Source: Desulfurococcales archaeon (lineage in GTDB: Archaea; Thermoproteota; Thermoprotei_A; Sulfolobales; NBVN01). From it: a stretch of DNA of 17,308 nucleotides. The stretch lies in NCBI GenBank assembly GCA_021163585.1, contig JAGGTW010000104.1:1-17308 (forward strand), given 5' to 3'. Positions 13,741 to 17,308 of this stretch are shown here, one piece after another. A program made the translations under genes and the position numbers. The notes under the pieces are model-generated. The model was not told where the DNA came from and ran no database searches. It saw nothing but the letters and a program-made list of their open reading frames with translations. Positions within the stretch are counted from its first letter, which is position 1, and every line of letters begins with the position of its first letter.

Positions 13741-13789
13741 ACCTCAAAGACAGCTATTCTCCTTACTTTCGTGCTGAAGTCTCTTCACC

Positions 13790-14848
13790 TCACCGCCTCT
13801 TAAACCACGCGTCAAGACCTCTCACACCACCTTTAATGTGCTCTCTATAAGCTTTCCTTAACCTCTCAAGAGCGCTCTTAACACGCTCGACCGAGAAGTC
13901 GTGTTCCTTAACCAGAATACTCACTACTTCACTGCTCTCAGGTTCACTCCACTCGAGCTTGTAGCTGTCTGTTACGTCAGGTTTTAAGAATAACTTTTTT
14001 ATTTCGCCTGGCGGTACAGGGAATCTAGCAGTTGGAAGGGCCTTAAGTGTGTTTTCGATGTTTCCGTGGGTTCTAATTAGCCTAAGCGCTGTCTTAGGTC
14101 CAACACCTTTCACACCCTCTGGGTTATAGTCCGTACCCAGTAGTATAGCTATGTCTATTAATTGCTCCCTGCTAATACCTAGTAACTTAAGCACCTTCTC
14201 AAGTTCGATGACCTCTGGCTTTATCTCTACATATATGTTCTTTCTCGGCAGTTTCCTCCTCCCTGAAATAGTCATGTTCCTGACCAACCTGGGCGCGCCG
14301 AACAACAGTGAGTCATAGTCCTGTGACGCCGTAGCCCACACGTCTCCCCTCAGCGCCATGTAAGCTGCCTGAGCCTCACCCTCTGAGGGAGCTTGAACCC
14401 ACGGAATACCCATAGCTGACAGTAGCCTCTTAGCGTCCTCAACCATTTCCGTTGTTAGTCTGGACGCCATCTGTGCGTACCGTCTTGCTGCTTCGATGTC
14501 GCCTGCAGCAACCGCCTCCTCATACTTCCTCCTTGCCTCCTCCCTTACTGCTGTTCTCTCGCTGAGTTCTCTCGCCTTAAGTTCGGGCGGCTTACCATCA
14601 AATACGTAGACTGGCTTTACACCTGCTTCAACAAAGTTTATTGTTCTGTAAAACAGTCCGCTAAGATGGCTGGTCACTCTCCCCTTGCTGTCCATTAGTG
14701 GCGTGCCGTCTGGCTGCCTGATGGCCGTCAAGAACTGGTAGAGTGCGTTGTAGGCATCAATAGCTATAATCCTCCCCCTCAGCTCTCTCAGGTCACTAAT
14801 AACTCTGACAGCTTCCTGCGGTATTAGCTCCCTTATATTCACACCCAA
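13790..14848 (-). CDS. fen: Flap endonuclease 1
   Basis: FEN1 removes 5' flaps during Okazaki-fragment maturation and base-excision repair. The 352-residue length is normal. Metal-binding acidic residues sit in family motifs: Asp31 (IAIDAYNA), Asp84 (VYVFDGK), Glu156 and Glu158 (APSEGEAQ), Asp177 and Asp179 (SQDYDS) and Asp240 (LLGTDYN), followed by GVKGVGPKTAL, the helix-hairpin-helix. The C-terminus GLDAWFKRR looks like a PCNA-interacting (PIP) motif. The start is a TTG at 14848; it yields the conserved N-terminal Met-Gly-Val of FEN1 proteins, which makes it convincing. The gene converges on the diphthamide gene; the 49-bp gap between them shows only a 5-bp hairpin. Confidence 0.95.
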   Translation of the reverse strand: MGVNIRELIPQEAVRVISDLRELRGRIIAIDAYNALYQFLTAIRQPDGTPLMDSKGRVTSHLSGLFYRTINFVEAGVKPVYVFDGKPPELKARELSERTAVREEARRKYEEAVAAGDIEAARRYAQMASRLTTEMVEDAKRLLSAMGIPWVQAPSEGEAQAAYMALRGDVWATASQDYDSLLFGAPRLVRNMTISGRRKLPRKNIYVEIKPEVIELEKVLKLLGISREQLIDIAILLGTDYNPEGVKGVGPKTALRLIRTHGNIENTLKALPTARFPVPPGEIKKLFLKPDVTDSYKLEWSEPESSEVVSILVKEHDFSVERVKSALERLRKAYREHIKGGVRGLDAWFKRR

Positions 14849-14963
14849 TGAAGTCCCCGATCATAAGTTTCTAAGAAAGATTAAACACTTTACTTAGGCT
14901 CTGCCCTTCCCTACCTGCATGAATTGAGCCGCAACTGGAGGATTAGGAATTACTATTCACTAA

Positions 14964-14974
14964 TGCTTATTAAG
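14964..14974 (+). promoter_or_regulatory. Promoter of the Zn-ribbon/aEF1B pair
   Basis: GCTTATTAAGC at 14964-14974 is a box A-like element centred about 37 bp before the ATG at 15006. It resembles the GCTTAAAAACC boxes used elsewhere in the window. The rest of the 151-157-bp gap after fen has no gene or RNA that I can see; on the minus strand an A/T-rich stretch near 14858-14886 may drive fen. Confidence 0.45.
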
Positions 14975-15005
14975 CCTAGTTAGAACCCCAATACAGGTAG
15001 TGAGT

Positions 15006-15221
15006 ATGGGTCAGACATCAAGTCAGGAAGAGGGACCCGTAATAATTGAAGCTGCTACGCCACCCACCTGCAGTAGCTGCGGATCTCTTATTGCACCATA
15101 TGAAAAAGGTGTTAAGTTCTACTGCCCTAACTGCGGTACAGTAGTGATCTGGAGATGTAAGAAGTGCAGAGAGTTAGCCATGATTTATAAGTGCCCTAAC
15201 TGTGGCTTTGAGGGCCCTTAA
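15006..15221 (+). CDS. Zn-ribbon protein (archaeal translation-associated, COG2888-like)
   Basis: This 71-residue protein has four CxxC pairs: CSSC, CPNC, CKKC and CPNC. They form two zinc ribbons in a compact block that ends in NCGFEGP. The arrangement matches a small archaeal family predicted to bind RNA and act in translation, which is commonly found next to aEF1B, as here. The first 17 residues are variable and acidic. A GTG at 15000 is in frame, but the GGTAG at 14996-15000 is better placed for the ATG at 15006. Only 12 bp separate it from the aEF1B start, so the two form one operon. Confidence 0.85.
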   Translation: MGQTSSQEEGPVIIEAATPPTCSSCGSLIAPYEKGVKFYCPNCGTVVIWRCKKCRELAMIYKCPNCGFEGP

Positions 15222-15233
15222 GAGGTGGTGGCA

Positions 15234-15512
15234 GTGGCTAAGGTACTTGTAGCTGCAAGAGTAAACCCTGAGGATATAGACGTAGACCTAGATAAACTTG
15301 TTAACGAGATTAAGGCTAGGATGCCTGAGAAGTTTGAGGTTGTGAGGCATGAAAAAGTCTACATAGCGTTCGGGCTTTACGCACTGAGGCTGTTCATAAT
15401 CATGCCTGAAGAGTATGAAGGAGGTACAGAGGACTTAGAGAAAGTATTGACATCTATTGAAGGCGTCTCATCAGTAGATATTGAGATGGTGACTAGGACG
15501 GAAGCATTTTAA
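15234..15512 (+). CDS. Translation elongation factor 1-beta (aEF1B)
   Basis: aEF1B is the GDP/GTP exchange factor of elongation factor aEF1A. The 92-residue protein follows the family pattern along its whole length: MAKVLVAARVNPEDIDVDLD, then VYIAFGLYALRLFIIMPEEY, EGGTEDLEKVL, and IEGVSSVDIEMVTRTE. The frame is open from GTG 15225. I chose GTG 15234 because it gives the usual Met-Ala-Lys-Val start and GAGGTGG (15222-15228) is at the right distance. It is transcribed with the upstream Zn-ribbon gene. Confidence 0.9.
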   Translation: MAKVLVAARVNPEDIDVDLDKLVNEIKARMPEKFEVVRHEKVYIAFGLYALRLFIIMPEEYEGGTEDLEKVLTSIEGVSSVDIEMVTRTEAF

Positions 15513-15526
15513 TAACTGTTGTGCAT

Positions 15527-15614
15527 AACCAGCCGCCTTACTTCAGGCTGATGCAGTGTTCTCAACTCCTTAAGGTAATTCATTATCCTATATCTAGGCC
15601 GCCTTTAGCTGGTT
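15527..15614. repeat. Short repeats in the gap before the CDC48 gene
   Basis: The 177-bp gap 15513-15689 contains GCCGCCTT twice (15532-15539 and 15598-15605). It also has an inverted pair, AACCAGC (15527-15533) and GCTGGTT (15608-15614), which encloses both. They could form a long-range stem in a leader RNA or be operator half-sites. The repeats are short and may be chance. Box A candidates are CTATATCTA (about 15589-15597) and GCTTAAGTAC (15626-15635). No gene or C/D box set is visible here. Confidence 0.4.
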
Positions 15615-15689
15615 TTAGGAAGACTGCTTAAGTACATTAACCCAGAAAAATTCTAAGCTATTGGGATCGAGCAGGAGATGGTGATTGGT

Positions 15690-17308
15690 GTGAATCCTAA
15701 GCGGCGTGAGTTTGTTTTGCGGGTAGCTGAGGCTAAGAGATATGAGGCAATGAGAGGTAAGGTAAGAATTCCTTTGAGGGTTATGAACTACATTAACGTG
15801 GAGCCGGGCGACGTTGTCGAGATTACGGGCCGGAGACTCACCGTAGCTATCGCCTGGCCCGCTCATGCCGAGGACGAAGGAAATGACATAATCAGGATGG
15901 ACGGCATAATAAGAAAGAATGCTGGTGTAGGAATAGGTGAGAAGGTAATTGTTAGGAAGGCGAGTATTAAGCCAGCACTGCACGTCAAGCTCGCTCCAGG
16001 AACATCGACCCTAGAAATAAGCAGCAGTGAAAACTCTGTGAGGACGCTGAAGAGAAGGTTAATTGACTACCCGTTAGTTGAAGGTGACGTAGTCCCCTTA
16101 CAGGTACTTAATAGACCCATACTTCTCTACGTGGTTCAAACCAGACCTTCCGGACCAGTGATAATAACTGATGAGACAGCAATAACTATAATTGAGCGCT
16201 CACCGACTCTGCTAAAGCTACCTAAGGTGACGTACGAAGACATAGGAGGCATGAAACACATTATCGAGAGGGTTAGGGAGTTAATCGAGTTACCGCTAAA
16301 GCACCCTGAACTCTTTAGAAAATTAGGTATTGACCCACCTAAAGGGGTCTTACTCATAGGCCCACCAGGTGTCGGTAAGACTCTGCTTGCTAAGGCTGTA
16401 GCTACCGAGTCCGACGCATACTTCATCGCTATCAATGGGCCTGAGATCATGAGTAAGTTCTACGGAGAGTCAGAGCAGAGGCTCAGAGAAATATTCGAGG
16501 AAGCCAGAAAGCACGCCCCTGCGATCATATTTATTGATGAGATCGATGCTATAGCACCTAAAAGAGATGAGGTCGTCGGTGAGGTTGAGAGGAGGGTTGT
16601 TGCTCAGCTGCTGACACTGATGGACGGACTTGAGGGGAGGGGTGACGTAATCGTTATTGCAGCAACCAACAGGCCTCACGCTGTTGACCCTGCTCTTAGG
16701 AGGCCGGGCAGGTTCGACAGGGAGATAGAAATACCCTTACCAGACAAGCAGGGACGGTTAGAAATACTGCAGATCCATACGAGAAACGCCCCGCTATCCA
16801 GTGACGTCGACTTAAAGCGGATGGCTGACATGACGCACGGTTTTACTGGTGCTGACTTAGCTGCCTTAGTTAGGGAGGCAGCAATGAATGCACTGAGGCG
16901 TGTGCTGCCAATGATCGACTTAGACAGTGATGAAATACCTGCTGAAGTACTAGAGAATTTGAAGATAACCATGAACGACTTCCTTAGGGCAATGAGGGAG
17001 GTAAGCCCAAGCGGCTTGAGGGAGGTTCTTGTTGAGGTTCCTGAGGTTAGGTGGGAGGATATTGGTGGTTTGGAGGATGTTAAGCAGCAGTTGAGGGAGG
17101 CTATTGAGTGGCCACTGAAGTATCCGGACTCTTACAGGAAGCTAGGTATTGAGGCACCTAGGGGCCTACTTCTTTACGGTCCTCCTGGTTGTGGTAAGAC
17201 TTTGCTTGCTAAGGCTGTAGCTACTGAGTCTGGCGCGAACTTCATAGCTGTTAAGGGACCGGAAATACTGAGCAAATGGGTAGGAGAATCAGAAAAAGCA
17301 ATAAGAGA
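15690..17308 (+). CDS. CDC48/p97/VAT-type AAA ATPase (3' end outside the window)
   Basis: CDC48 (VAT in archaea) is a hexameric unfoldase that feeds proteins to the proteasome and remodels complexes. The N-terminal double-psi-barrel domain begins EFVLRVAEAK. D1 has Walker A GPPGVGKT (about 16359-16382), Walker B FIDEIDAIAPKRDE and AATNRPHAVDPALRRPGRFDREIEI (given in part as AATNRPHAVDPA and RRPGRFD). The linker leads to D2, with WEDIGGLEDVK and Walker A GPPGCGKT (about 17177-17200). The frame runs off the window within D2 at SEKAIR, about 540 codons in. I prefer GTG 15690 (site GGTGATT at 15680-15686), giving MNPKRREF; ATG 15678 is the alternative. Confidence 0.93.
   Translation, partial: MNPKRREFVLRVAEAKRYEAMRGKVRIPLRVMNYINVEPGDVVEITGRRLTVAIAWPAHAEDEGNDIIRMDGIIRKNAGVGIGEKVIVRKASIKPALHVKLAPGTSTLEISSSENSVRTLKRRLIDYPLVEGDVVPLQVLNRPILLYVVQTRPSGPVIITDETAITIIERSPTLLKLPKVTYEDIGGMKHIIERVRELIELPLKHPELFRKLGIDPPKGVLLIGPPGVGKTLLAKAVATESDAYFIAINGPEIMSKFYGESEQRLREIFEEARKHAPAIIFIDEIDAIAPKRDEVVGEVERRVVAQLLTLMDGLEGRGDVIVIAATNRPHAVDPALRRPGRFDREIEIPLPDKQGRLEILQIHTRNAPLSSDVDLKRMADMTHGFTGADLAALVREAAMNALRRVLPMIDLDSDEIPAEVLENLKITMNDFLRAMREVSPSGLREVLVEVPEVRWEDIGGLEDVKQQLREAIEWPLKYPDSYRKLGIEAPRGLLLYGPPGCGKTLLAKAVATESGANFIAVKGPEILSKWVGESEKAIR

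Overview
The window looks like chromosomal DNA of a hyperthermophilic crenarchaeon (Thermoproteota, class Thermoprotei). The evidence is a four-subunit archaeal 2-oxoacid:ferredoxin oxidoreductase, a Gins23-MCM pair, FEN1, aEF1B, CDC48, a diphthamide ligase, TATA boxes with GGTGA-type ribosome binding sites or leaderless starts, an intron-bearing tRNA with a bulge-helix-bulge motif, and archaeal C/D box sRNAs. A Desulfurococcales-like order is my guess; no rRNA is present to fix it. I see no CRISPR array, insertion sequence or phage. The only mobile element is an intein.

Layout. 1-877 (+): the tail of an unknown gene, then a nitrilase-fold protein that appears to lack its catalytic Cys and Glu. 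878-989: a convergent gap with a perfect 11-bp inverted repeat. 990-4049 (-): porC-porD-porA-porB, tightly overlapped. 4162-4521 (+): a small unknown protein. 4522-5110: an RNA island with a C/D box sRNA (+), a tRNA-Lys(CTT) carrying a 22-nt intron at a non-canonical site, and a probable second C/D sRNA (-). 5123-9317 (+): gins23 overlapping mcm; mcm carries a 497-residue LAGLIDADG intein inside its Walker A motif. 9414-11374 (+): a small unknown protein, a THUMP/Tan1-like protein, a DUF355-type adenosine-specific kinase and an unknown protein with an extremely basic tail. 11385-12329 (-): ornithine carbamoyltransferase. 12401-13740 (+): a winged-helix regulator-like protein overlapping a Dph6-type diphthamide ligase. 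13790-14848 (-): FEN1. 15006-15512 (+): a Zn-ribbon protein and aEF1B. 15690-end (+): CDC48, cut by the window edge.

Themes. Replication and repair genes (GINS, MCM, FEN1) share the window with translation and RNA-modification genes (tRNA, C/D guides, Zn-ribbon protein, aEF1B, Dph6, THUMP-like protein). The oxidoreductase links acetyl-CoA and ferredoxin metabolism. The observations most worth follow-up are the compact RNA island, the MCM intein that splits the ATPase P-loop between Lys and Ser, and the catalytically degenerate nitrilase homologue.
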